Below, in pieces: positions 1-6,372 of a DNA stretch of 12,526 nucleotides. How positions within the stretch are numbered: the first letter of the stretch is position 1; every line of letters begins with the position of its first letter. Both the position numbers and the translations under genes were made by a program. The stretch covers positions 1 to 12,526 of the forward strand of contig CABTZO010000030.1 in NCBI GenBank assembly GCA_902489335.1, given 5' to 3'. The stretch is from an uncultured Oscillospiraceae bacterium. Its GTDB lineage: Bacteria > Bacillota > Clostridia > Oscillospirales > Acutalibacteraceae. Below the pieces are notes generated by a model. The model made no database searches. It was not told where the DNA came from and saw only the letters and a list, made by a program, of their open reading frames with translations.

Positions 1-1
1 T

Positions 2-217
2 CCCTATGTTCTTTATTTCGGACTTATTATAGGTGCGACACTCGGAGGAAACCTTACACCGATAGGCGCATCTGCGAATATTGCAGGTATAGGAATTCTT
101 AGAAAAGAGGGATACGAAGTTAAGAATTCCGATTTTTTCAAAATCAGTATTCCGTTTACCCTTGCTCCCGTTTTAGCGGGCTACGCACTTGTATGGTTAA
201 CTTTCAGAAATGTTTGA
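2..217 (+). CDS. SLC13/ArsB/NhaD-type ion permease, C-terminal fragment
   Basis: This is the C-terminal 71 codons of an integral membrane transporter whose 5' part lies before the window. The visible frame starts at base 2 and ends at TGA 215-217. Residues 11-29 of the fragment contain GATLGGNLTPIGASANI, the Gly/Asn/Thr/Pro-rich signature near the end of ion-transporter superfamily permeases (SLC13/DASS, ArsB, NhaD, CitM). This segment normally forms part of the substrate/cation site. It is followed by a hydrophilic stretch (residues 34-45) and a final hydrophobic helix (about 50-68), as expected for the C-terminus of this fold. Substrate (arsenite, Na+/H+, dicarboxylate or citrate) cannot be read from the fragment. 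The last 21 bases overlap the 3' end of the convergent ung gene. Confidence 0.8.
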   Translation, partial: PYVLYFGLIIGATLGGNLTPIGASANIAGIGILRKEGYEVKNSDFFKISIPFTLAPVLAGYALVWLTFRNV

Positions 218-877
218 CCAATCAATCGGCTTAAGATTATTCTCAATTAAATAATCATTCGTTTTACTAAACGGCTTACTGCCGAAAAAGCCACGAGAAG
301 CGGAAAGCGGACTGGGATGCGGAGATTTAATTACCAAGTGGAGAGGATTTTTAATCTTCTCCTCTTTTGCTTGAGCTTTTTTCCCCCATAAAATAAAAAC
401 TATCGGTCGATTTTCCGCGGCAATTTTATCTATTATATGATCTGTGAAAATTTCCCATCCCATATTTTGATGAGAAGCAGCCTGATGCGCTCTCACGGTC
501 AAAACGGTGTTTAAAAGTAAAACTCCTTGCTCTGCCCAAGATTTCAAATATCCGCTTTGTGGCATATGAACATTCAAATCCGTCTCTATTTCCCTATATA
601 TATTTTTAAGAGACGGTGGGAGGCTTATTCCCGGTTTAACTGAAAACGCAAGTCCATGAGCTTGATTTTCATCGTGATATGGGTCCTGCCCCAGGATCAC
701 AACTTTGACATCTTTGAGCGGCGTCCATTTCAGCGCATTAAAAATATCATACATATCCGGATAAACAGTCTTGGTTTTATATTCGTTTTTCAGAAAATTT
801 CTGAGCCTTTGATAATACGGCTGTTCCATCTCTTCAAAGACAAAATCAGACCAGTCGTTTTGAAAAATATCTTTCAT
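197..877 (-). CDS. ung: Uracil-DNA glycosylase, family 1
   Basis: This enzyme excises uracil from DNA and so starts base-excision repair of deaminated cytosine and misincorporated dUMP. The 226-aa length is normal for family 1. Key residues are all present: the water-activating loop GQDPYH at residues 63-68 with catalytic Asp65 and Tyr67; Phe78 in GLAFSV, which stacks on uracil; Asn123 in LLNTVLTV, which reads the uracil edge; and HPSPLSA at 187-193 with His187 and the DNA-intercalating Leu191. Numbering nearly matches E. coli Ung (D64, N123, H187, L191). The ATG at 875-877 is preceded by a GGAGAT ribosome binding site at good spacing. The gene is probably monocistronic. Its 3' end overlaps the convergent permease gene by 21 bp, with no obvious hairpin terminator between them. 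Confidence 0.97.
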   Translation of the reverse strand: MKDIFQNDWSDFVFEEMEQPYYQRLRNFLKNEYKTKTVYPDMYDIFNALKWTPLKDVKVVILGQDPYHDENQAHGLAFSVKPGISLPPSLKNIYREIETDLNVHMPQSGYLKSWAEQGVLLLNTVLTVRAHQAASHQNMGWEIFTDHIIDKIAAENRPIVFILWGKKAQAKEEKIKNPLHLVIKSPHPSPLSASRGFFGSKPFSKTNDYLIENNLKPIDWSNISES

Positions 878-957
878 TTTATCTCCAATATAATTTATTA
901 GGCGAAAATTAATTTTTCTTTATCTTAAATTCAATTTCCAACAAATTAAACAAAATC

Positions 958-986
958 TTGCGATTTCGGTAACAGTATTATATAAT
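958..986 (+). promoter_or_regulatory. Promoter of the GtrA-like gene
   Basis: A TTGCGA -35 box (958-963) and a perfect TATAAT -10 box (981-986) are separated by 17 bases. This predicts transcription from about 993, giving a leader of roughly 40 bases before the ATG at 1036. A short inverted repeat, GGTAA (968-972) and TTACC (989-993), brackets the -10 box and could be a repressor site. The spacing is ideal; no protein is known to bind here. Confidence 0.65.
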
Positions 987-1035
987 TATTACCAATATAT
1001 CTATATCCTACAATAAAAAGAAAAGGAGTTCAAAT

Positions 1036-1602
1036 ATGGACAATGAAAAAAAATCTGCTCTTAAAAAAAGCAGAGAAGAAAACACCGGTCTTTGGCAAGC
1101 TATAAAATATATATTATTCTCTTTAAGTGCCGGAATAATTGAATTTACAATATTCAACATATTATTATATTTTTTGCCTATTGATCCTCATAAGACAATT
1201 AATTTCGTTCAACAACTACCTCTTAAAAATTTTGTTGCAACAATAATTTCTCTTTGTATTGCAACTTTATGGAACTTTACAATAAACAGAAAATTCACAT
1301 TTAAGTCGGCAGCCAACGTTCCCCGTGCTATGTTCTTGGCATTTTTATTCTATGTTCCGTTTTTCCCGCTTAAACTTTGGCTGAACGGATTTTTACCTTT
1401 ATATTTTGCGAGAAACGCAGCTATGCAAGCAGGAATGACTGCAATTGCTTATGTAAACAAACATAAATACATTGCTGTTATCGTTGAAATTATGACTCTT
1501 ATTCTTAACGGAGTTTGTGAGTTTAGCTGGCAGAAATTTGTTATTTACAGAAATCAAATAAATACTAACGACAGTTCGCAACAAGTTGAAGAAAAAAATT
1601 AA
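1036..1602 (+). CDS. GtrA-like small multi-pass membrane protein
   Basis: The 188-aa protein has a charged N-terminus and about four membrane helices (roughly residues 24-46, 65-82, 97-118 and 146-165). Helix 2 runs into the sequence NFTINRKFTF (80-89), the hallmark of GtrA-like proteins (Pfam GtrA, PF04138). A related WQKFVIYRN follows helix 4, matching the family's internal pseudo-repeat. Family members act in cell-surface polysaccharide or teichoic-acid glycosylation, where they are thought to flip undecaprenyl-linked sugars. No glycosyltransferase or polysaccharide gene is adjacent, so the substrate is unknown. The loop between helices 3 and 4 is longer than in short GtrA proteins, and the last 16 residues are polar. 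The start is fixed by an AGGAG site 7-8 bases upstream. It is a single-gene unit with its own promoter and a hairpin terminator. Confidence 0.78.
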   Translation: MDNEKKSALKKSREENTGLWQAIKYILFSLSAGIIEFTIFNILLYFLPIDPHKTINFVQQLPLKNFVATIISLCIATLWNFTINRKFTFKSAANVPRAMFLAFLFYVPFFPLKLWLNGFLPLYFARNAAMQAGMTAIAYVNKHKYIAVIVEIMTLILNGVCEFSWQKFVIYRNQINTNDSSQQVEEKN

Positions 1603-1612
1603 ATAAAATTGA

Positions 1613-1646
1613 AAAAGACATTTCGGAATATTCCGAAATGTCTTTT
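1613..1646. terminator. Bidirectional terminator, perfect 34-bp palindrome
   Basis: A 34-base perfect palindrome is centred between 1629 and 1630, with A-run and T-run ends (AAAAGACATTTCGG on the left arm). It lies between the convergent GtrA-like gene (ends 1602) and the P-type ATPase gene (ends 1659). RNA from either strand would fold into a GC-containing hairpin with a U-run, so it can terminate both transcripts. Confidence 0.85.
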
Positions 1647-1658
1647 ATTATGCATATA

Positions 1659-3560
1659 TCAGCTCTTTTTTATATAAAGTGTTCTCATTGAGTTTAGCAC
1701 CGCTAAAATCATAACGCCGACATCTGCAAAAATTGCAATCTTAAGGCCTATAATACCAAGAGCACCTAAGATGAGAGACAGGACTTTCACACCTAAAACA
1801 CCATAGATGTTTTCGTTTACAATCTTCATAATATTTTTTGCTGTTTTAATAGATTTCGGTATATTTTCGGGATTATCGTCCATTAAAACTACATCAGCCG
1901 CTTCAATTGACGCATCAACACCCATGGCACCCATTGCCATGCCTATATCGGCAGCGGAAAGCGCAGGGGCATCATTCAAACCGTCTCCTACAAATAAAAC
2001 CGTGTCTCCCTTGTTTAAACCGGATTTTACTGTTTCAAGCTTATTTTCCGGTAAAAGTTCAGAATGAAAGTCGTCTATATTAAGTTCTTTTGCAACTGAT
2101 TCGGCAACATTTTTTTTGTCACCGGTAAGCATTGTGATTTTTGATATACCGAGCTTTCTCAGCTTTTCTATCGTCTGTTTTGAGCCGGGTTTTATAGCGT
2201 CGTTGATTAAAATATGTCCTAAATATTCTTTATCAAGAGCAACATGCAAGACTGTTCCGATTTCCGAACATTTAATATAATCTAAGTTATTTGTTTCCAT
2301 AAGCTTTCTGTTACCGACTAAAACTTCGTGCCCGTCAACGAAAGCCTGAACTCCCTGTCCGGCAATCTCTGTTATATCTTTTACTCTGCTTATATCAAGC
2401 TCTTTGGAATAAGCATCTTTTACGCTCTTTGCAATCGGATGAGAAGACGCCGATTCTGCATATGCCGCATATTCCAATATTTTTTTCTCATCAATCTTGT
2501 TATGGTGAATTGCAACAACTTTGAAAACACCCTCCGTCAATGTTCCGGTTTTATCCATTATAACTTTTGTTATTTTGGAAAGCTGCTCTATATAATTTGA
2601 GCCTTTTATCAGGATACCATTCCTGCTTGCACCGCCCATACCCGCAAAAAATGACAGTGGGATCGATAAAACAAGTGCGCAGGGGCAACCTATTACAAGA
2701 AATACCAAACTTCTGTATATCCATTGATCCCACATCGGACTTTGATTTAAAATCATTTTAATTACGGGAGGCAAAATGGCAATAATAAGTGCCAAAGAAC
2801 AAACAACGGGAGTATATACTCTCGCAAATTTTGTTATAAATTCTTCGTGTTCCGATTTTTCGGAGCTTGCGTCCGTTACAAGTTTAAGAAGTTTCGAAGC
2901 TGTTGACTCTTCAAATGCTTTTGTCGTTTTAACTTTAATCATACCGGAAACATTAATACAACCGCTGTAAACTTCACTTGATTCCTCAACATAAACCGGC
3001 ATGCTTTCACCTGTTATTGCAGCTGTATCAACAGATGAAACGCCTTCTATAATCTCTCCGTCAAGCGGAATTTTTTCTCCCGGATTAACAATTATTATGC
3101 TTCCGATCTCAACATCAAAAGGATCCTTTTTTTGGACTTTTCCGTCAACCAAAACATTGGCAAAATCCGGTCGTAAGTCCATTAATTCGGTGATGTTTTT
3201 TCTGCTTTTCGAAACAGCATAGCTTTGGAAAAATTCTCCGATTTGATAAAGAAAAATAACCGCAAGGGCCTCATTGTAATTATTTGATTTTTCATATATT
3301 GCAAGGGCAAAAGCACCTATTGTTGCAACACTCATCAAAAAGTTTTCATCTAAAAATTTGCGATTTATAATTCCCTTAAAAGCCTTATATAAAATATCAT
3401 AGGAGATAAAGAGATATACTAAAAGGTAAGCGATTAAATTCCAAACCGGACTTAGATTGAGAAATTGCAAAATTAAAAAGCAAATCCCGGTAATTAAAAT
3501 TCTTATTAAATTTTTTTCCTGTTTTTTTGTGAGCTTTGTTTTTCTAAATTTCAATTTCAA
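1659..3560 (-). CDS. P1B-2 heavy-metal efflux P-type ATPase (CadA/ZntA type) without N-terminal metal-binding domain
   Basis: This membrane pump uses ATP to export soft divalent metals, most likely Zn2+, Cd2+ or Pb2+. The 633 residues carry the complete P-type core: TGES (183-186, actuator), CPC (292-294, transmembrane metal site), DKTGT with phosphorylated Asp336, the Ser-His-Pro motif at 373-375 of P1B ATPases, TGD (479-481) and GDGLND (525-530). The last helix contains Lys607 and D613-x-G615 followed by NSMR, the pattern of the Zn/Cd/Pb group rather than the copper group. The N-terminus is only a short Lys/Arg-rich stretch before the first helix; CadA proteins usually carry a CxxC domain there. 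Translation starts at TTG 3560, nine bases after a GGAGG that lies inside the upstream HMA-protein gene, with a 17-bp overlap. Coupled translation with that gene is likely. The exact metal is inferred. Confidence 0.93.
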   Translation of the reverse strand: MKLKFRKTKLTKKQEKNLIRILITGICFLILQFLNLSPVWNLIAYLLVYLFISYDILYKAFKGIINRKFLDENFLMSVATIGAFALAIYEKSNNYNEALAVIFLYQIGEFFQSYAVSKSRKNITELMDLRPDFANVLVDGKVQKKDPFDVEIGSIIIVNPGEKIPLDGEIIEGVSSVDTAAITGESMPVYVEESSEVYSGCINVSGMIKVKTTKAFEESTASKLLKLVTDASSEKSEHEEFITKFARVYTPVVCSLALIIAILPPVIKMILNQSPMWDQWIYRSLVFLVIGCPCALVLSIPLSFFAGMGGASRNGILIKGSNYIEQLSKITKVIMDKTGTLTEGVFKVVAIHHNKIDEKKILEYAAYAESASSHPIAKSVKDAYSKELDISRVKDITEIAGQGVQAFVDGHEVLVGNRKLMETNNLDYIKCSEIGTVLHVALDKEYLGHILINDAIKPGSKQTIEKLRKLGISKITMLTGDKKNVAESVAKELNIDDFHSELLPENKLETVKSGLNKGDTVLFVGDGLNDAPALSAADIGMAMGAMGVDASIEAADVVLMDDNPENIPKSIKTAKNIMKIVNENIYGVLGVKVLSLILGALGIIGLKIAIFADVGVMILAVLNSMRTLYIKKS

Positions 3561-3762
3561 AATCAGGTTCCTCCTTTTTACCTGTTTTAATTACTTTTTT
3601 TATAAGCTTTTTTTCATCGAGATTGTCGTCAAATTCAATTGTCATTTTGCCGAGCATAAAGTTTATTTGAGCTGACTTTATTTCGTCCATATTGTTTACG
3701 GCGCGTTCTACCTCATTTGCACATTGTGCGCAATCAACTTCTACATTATATGTTTTTTTCAT
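3544..3762 (-). CDS. Stand-alone heavy-metal-associated (HMA) domain protein
   Basis: The 72-aa protein is a single ferredoxin-like HMA domain with the metal-binding CxxC at Cys11 and Cys14 (VDCAQCANEVE). The usual Met before the first Cys (GMxCxxC) is replaced by Val-Asp. An acidic residue beside CxxC is typical of Zn/Cd-binding domains such as that of ZntA. It is followed by the expected beta-alpha-beta pattern and an acidic tail. It is the first gene of the leftward metal operon, with AAGGAG before the ATG at 3762. Its end overlaps the ATPase start by 17 bp, and its codons for KKEEPD include the Shine-Dalgarno site of the ATPase. It probably supplies in trans the metal-binding domain that the ATPase lacks. 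Alternatively it is an independent metallochaperone. Confidence 0.9.
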   Translation of the reverse strand: MKKTYNVEVDCAQCANEVERAVNNMDEIKSAQINFMLGKMTIEFDDNLDEKKLIKKVIKTGKKEEPDFEIEI

Positions 3763-3786
3763 ATTTTTCTCCTTTTGATTAAATAC

Positions 3787-3815
3787 TTGTTTAATCGTTA
3801 TATAAAAAGTATAAT
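3787..3815 (+). promoter_or_regulatory. Promoter of the ArsR-AraC regulator and glucosidase operon
   Basis: TTGTTT (3787-3792) and a perfect TATAAT (3810-3815) are spaced by 17 bases, giving a start near 3822. The -35 region (ACTTGTTTAAT, 3785-3795) is the near mirror image of the opposite promoter's -35 region (ATAATCAAGT, 3828-3837). The result is an imperfect inverted repeat about 50 bp across. This is the likely operator region for the regulator itself. Confidence 0.62.
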
Positions 3816-3835
3816 TTAAAAAATGAGATAATCAA
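3808..3835 (-). promoter_or_regulatory. Promoter of the HMA protein-metal ATPase operon
   Basis: Read leftward, TTGATT (complement of 3830-3835) and TATACT (complement of 3808-3813) are spaced by 16 bases. Transcription should start near 3801, with a leader of about 40 bases to the ATG at 3762. The -10 overlaps by four bases the -10 of the opposing promoter, so the two cannot be fully open at the same time. Confidence 0.6.
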
Positions 3836-3895
3836 GTTATACAATGAATGTCTTCCTTTTTGGTCAAAAGTATGTCTTTGGGGGTTAAATTTTGC

Positions 3896-4615
3896 ATGAA
3901 TGAGAATAAAATCTATCATTTGAACGAAGTTACAAGTCAATTAAACAATCCCGATGATTTCGAAAACATTTCCGATGTATTCAAAATACTTTCAGATCCG
4001 AACAGACTAAAAATTTTTTTGCTGCTCTGTCATATTGAAGAGTGCGTAATAGAAATTGCCGACATTACAAAAATGACAACGCCCGCCGTTTCGCATCATC
4101 TTAAATTGCTGAAACTTGCAGATTTAGTAGAAAGTAAAAGAAAGGGACGCGAAGTTTATTACAAAGCGACCGAAAATCAAAAATCACAACTGCTACATAG
4201 AGTTATTGAACAGACCTTGAATACTGTTTGTCCTAAAAATTTAAAAGATATGCCGTCCGAAAAAGCAATTAACTATTCAAAAGATGTTGTTGAACTCATA
4301 AGAGAAGTTCATGATTATTTGATTTTAAATTTAGATAAGAGAATAACTATTGATGAGCTTTCGAAAAATTTTCATATAAACAAAACCAGTCTAAAAGAAA
4401 TTTTCAAGGATTTATACGGAGTTTCCATAGCAAAACATATAAATGAGCATAGAATGGAAAAAGCGGCATTTATGCTTAAAAACACTTCAGAAAATGTATC
4501 TGAAATCGCAAAAAAAGTCGGTTTTCAAACTCAAAGTAAATTTACGCTTGCATTTAAAGAGTATTACAGAGAAACTCCGCTAAGATACCGCAAAAACAAA
4601 AAGGATGAGATTTAG
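3896..4615 (+). CDS. Fused ArsR/SmtB-AraC transcriptional regulator
   Basis: Two DNA-binding domains are joined in one protein of 239 aa from ATG 3896 (255 aa if read from ATG 3848). The first half (about residues 22-94) is an ArsR/SmtB winged helix: VFKILSDPNRLKIFLLL, the recognition helix TTPAVSHHLKLLK and the wing KRKGREVYYKA. At the alpha-3 metal site, where CadC/ArsR have ELCVCDL, it reads EECVIEI, so one Cys is kept and the second lost. Cys45 lies five residues earlier and Cys112 near the end of the domain. The second half (about 130-234) is a complete AraC C-terminal domain with both helix-turn-helices, ending FKEYYRETPLRYRK. I prefer ATG 3896 because it has a GGGGG 11 bases upstream, while 3848 and 3872 lack a ribosome binding site. 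It diverges from the metal ATPase operon, as metal sensors often do, and precedes a glucosidase by 9 bp. The inducing signal is unknown. Confidence 0.9.
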   Translation: MNENKIYHLNEVTSQLNNPDDFENISDVFKILSDPNRLKIFLLLCHIEECVIEIADITKMTTPAVSHHLKLLKLADLVESKRKGREVYYKATENQKSQLLHRVIEQTLNTVCPKNLKDMPSEKAINYSKDVVELIREVHDYLILNLDKRITIDELSKNFHINKTSLKEIFKDLYGVSIAKHINEHRMEKAAFMLKNTSENVSEIAKKVGFQTQSKFTLAFKEYYRETPLRYRKNKKDEI

Positions 4616-4624
4616 GAGGGAAAA

Positions 4625-6325
4625 ATGAGAGATATAAAACCTGCTTATGACAATTCCTGGTTTAAGGAAATGGTTGTCTATCAAATTTGGTGCCGTTCTT
4701 TCAAAGACGGAGACAATGACGGAATAGGAGACCTTAAAGGCGTTTTAGAAAAACTTGACTACATAAAAAGTCTGGGCGTTAGCGCTATTTGGTTTTCACC
4801 GATTTATCCGTCGCCGCAAGCCGATTTTGGTTATGATATTTCCGATTACAAAAATATAAATCCGGAATACGGAGATCTTGAACTTTTCAAAGAAATTCTT
4901 AAACAAGCTCATAAAAGAGATATAAAAATCATTATGGATCTTGTTGTAAACCACTCATCCGATGAATGCGAGTGGTTTAAAGAAAGCAAAAAAGGCGAAG
5001 GTAGCCCTTATTTTGATTATTATTTTTGGAGAAACGGGAAAAAGAATAAAAAAGGAGAACTTGTACCGCCTAACAATTGGCTTTCGCTTTTTGAAGGCGG
5101 AGCCTGGGAATATGATGAAAAATTAAAAAAATATTATCTTCACGTCTTTTCAAAGAAACAGCCGGATTTAAATCACGATAATCCGAAACTGCGTGAAGAG
5201 ATTAAAGATATTATGAGATTTTGGCTCGATATGGGAGTTGACGGTTTTCGCGAAGATGTAATTACATTTATTTCAAAAGACGAGAATTTGAAAAACGGAA
5301 TTCCGCTCCCGGTCGGAACAGGACTTGAACACTATAATAAGGGCCCTAACTTAGAAGAATATTTAACCGAATATAGAAAAGCGGTAATTGAAAATTATAA
5401 TGCGGTTATGATTGCCGAATCTCCGCTGACCTCCGCAAAAGATGCCATTAAATATACAAGCGGAAACGACAGATTATTTGATATGCTTATATCCTTCTCT
5501 CATCTTGAAGCCGATTGCTTTATGACGGATACGATAAAACTTCCGTTTCGACTCAGAAAAATGAAGCGCGCTTTTTCGGATATTCAAAAAAACTTGCAAG
5601 GCAAAGCATGGAACAGTCTCTACCTTGAAAATCACGATCATCCGAGAATAATAAGTCGTTACGGAAGTGAAAAATATCATAAGGAAAGCGGAAAAGCTCT
5701 TGCCGTTATGTGCTATTTTCAAAGAGGAACACCCTTTATTTATCAAGGTCAAGAAATAGGAATGCTCAACAATCACCTTGACAGTTTTGATGAATTTCGA
5801 GATGTCGTAACATTCAATAATAAAAAGATCTTTAATAAATTAGGATTTTCTGACGAATTTTATCTAAAACTCGCAAATAAAACTTCAAGAGAAAACTCAA
5901 GAAGTCCGATGCAGTGGGATGACACTGAGTATGCCGGATTTTCAAAAACAAAGCCTTGGTTTAAAGTAAACGAAAACTATAAGACAAGACAAATCAATGT
6001 TTTGGCAGAAGAAAAAGATCCCGATTCAATATTGAATTTTTACAGAAAGATTTTTAATATTAGACAGTCCAATCCCCTGTTTATCTACGGGAACTACAAG
6101 GAATTTATGAAAAACAGTAAGATTTTCTATTGCTATGAAAGGTCATATAACGGCAAGCGAGCTTTGGTCATTGTATCTTTTTCAGACAAAAATGAATTTT
6201 TTAAACTTCCAAAAGAATACTCTCTTTTAAAAGGCAAACTTTTGATTTCAAATTACAAAGACGCCCCGTTTGGAAAAAACGGTTTTGAATTAAGACCGTA
6301 TGAAGCGAGAGTTTATCTATATTAA
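4625..6325 (+). CDS. GH13 alpha-glucosidase (oligo-1,6-glucosidase-like)
   Basis: This cytoplasmic enzyme hydrolyses alpha-glucosidic bonds in short oligosaccharides and has no signal peptide. The 566 residues fit GH13 subfamily 31 size. Seen motifs: a calcium-type loop DGDNDGIGD (28-36), region I DLVVNH (105-110), QPDLN (179-183), region II GFREDV with nucleophile Asp211, acid/base Glu265 in IAESP, and region IV ENHD with Asp338. Val212 directly after the nucleophile is, in this subfamily, the residue linked to activity on alpha-1,6 bonds (isomaltose, panose), whereas Ala or Thr goes with alpha-1,4. Some motifs are atypical: GFRED for GFRMD, IAESP for VGEMP, and ENHDHPR for ENHDQPR. The AGGAGGG site overlaps the stop codon of the regulator gene, so the two are co-transcribed and probably coupled. 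No sugar transporter is nearby. Trehalose-6-phosphate hydrolase or another GH13_31 activity is possible. Confidence 0.92.
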   Translation: MRDIKPAYDNSWFKEMVVYQIWCRSFKDGDNDGIGDLKGVLEKLDYIKSLGVSAIWFSPIYPSPQADFGYDISDYKNINPEYGDLELFKEILKQAHKRDIKIIMDLVVNHSSDECEWFKESKKGEGSPYFDYYFWRNGKKNKKGELVPPNNWLSLFEGGAWEYDEKLKKYYLHVFSKKQPDLNHDNPKLREEIKDIMRFWLDMGVDGFREDVITFISKDENLKNGIPLPVGTGLEHYNKGPNLEEYLTEYRKAVIENYNAVMIAESPLTSAKDAIKYTSGNDRLFDMLISFSHLEADCFMTDTIKLPFRLRKMKRAFSDIQKNLQGKAWNSLYLENHDHPRIISRYGSEKYHKESGKALAVMCYFQRGTPFIYQGQEIGMLNNHLDSFDEFRDVVTFNNKKIFNKLGFSDEFYLKLANKTSRENSRSPMQWDDTEYAGFSKTKPWFKVNENYKTRQINVLAEEKDPDSILNFYRKIFNIRQSNPLFIYGNYKEFMKNSKIFYCYERSYNGKRALVIVSFSDKNEFFKLPKEYSLLKGKLLISNYKDAPFGKNGFELRPYEARVYLY

Positions 6326-6343
6326 TTATTCATATATTAAAAA

Positions 6344-6372
6344 AGGCAAAGTTTAAACTTTGCCTCTTTTTT
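6344..6372. terminator. Bidirectional terminator after glucosidase and permease genes
   Basis: A perfect 22-base palindrome (6344-6365; left arm AGGCAAAGTTT) is preceded by six A (6339-6344) and followed by CTTTTTT (6366-6372). It ends the rightward glucosidase transcript and the leftward permease transcript. The T-run on the right overlaps the stop codon of the permease gene. Confidence 0.88.

Noticed and set aside
1659..3762. Frameshifted pseudogene of a single CadA-type ATPase
   Set aside because: Both frames are intact with all motifs, the upstream ORF has its own stop, and the downstream start has a strong GGAGG at good spacing. This looks like a designed overlap.
3848..3895. Extra 16 codons at the start of the ArsR-AraC gene (ATG 3848)
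   Set aside because: There is no ribosome binding site before ATG 3848 or 3872, and the ArsR homology begins well after ATG 3896. The longer form remains possible.
4625..6325. Trehalose-6-phosphate hydrolase (treC/treA) as the definite name for the glucosidase
   Set aside because: No trehalose phosphotransferase or TreR gene is adjacent, and Val212 after the nucleophile points to general alpha-1,6 activity. The sequence does not decide the substrate.
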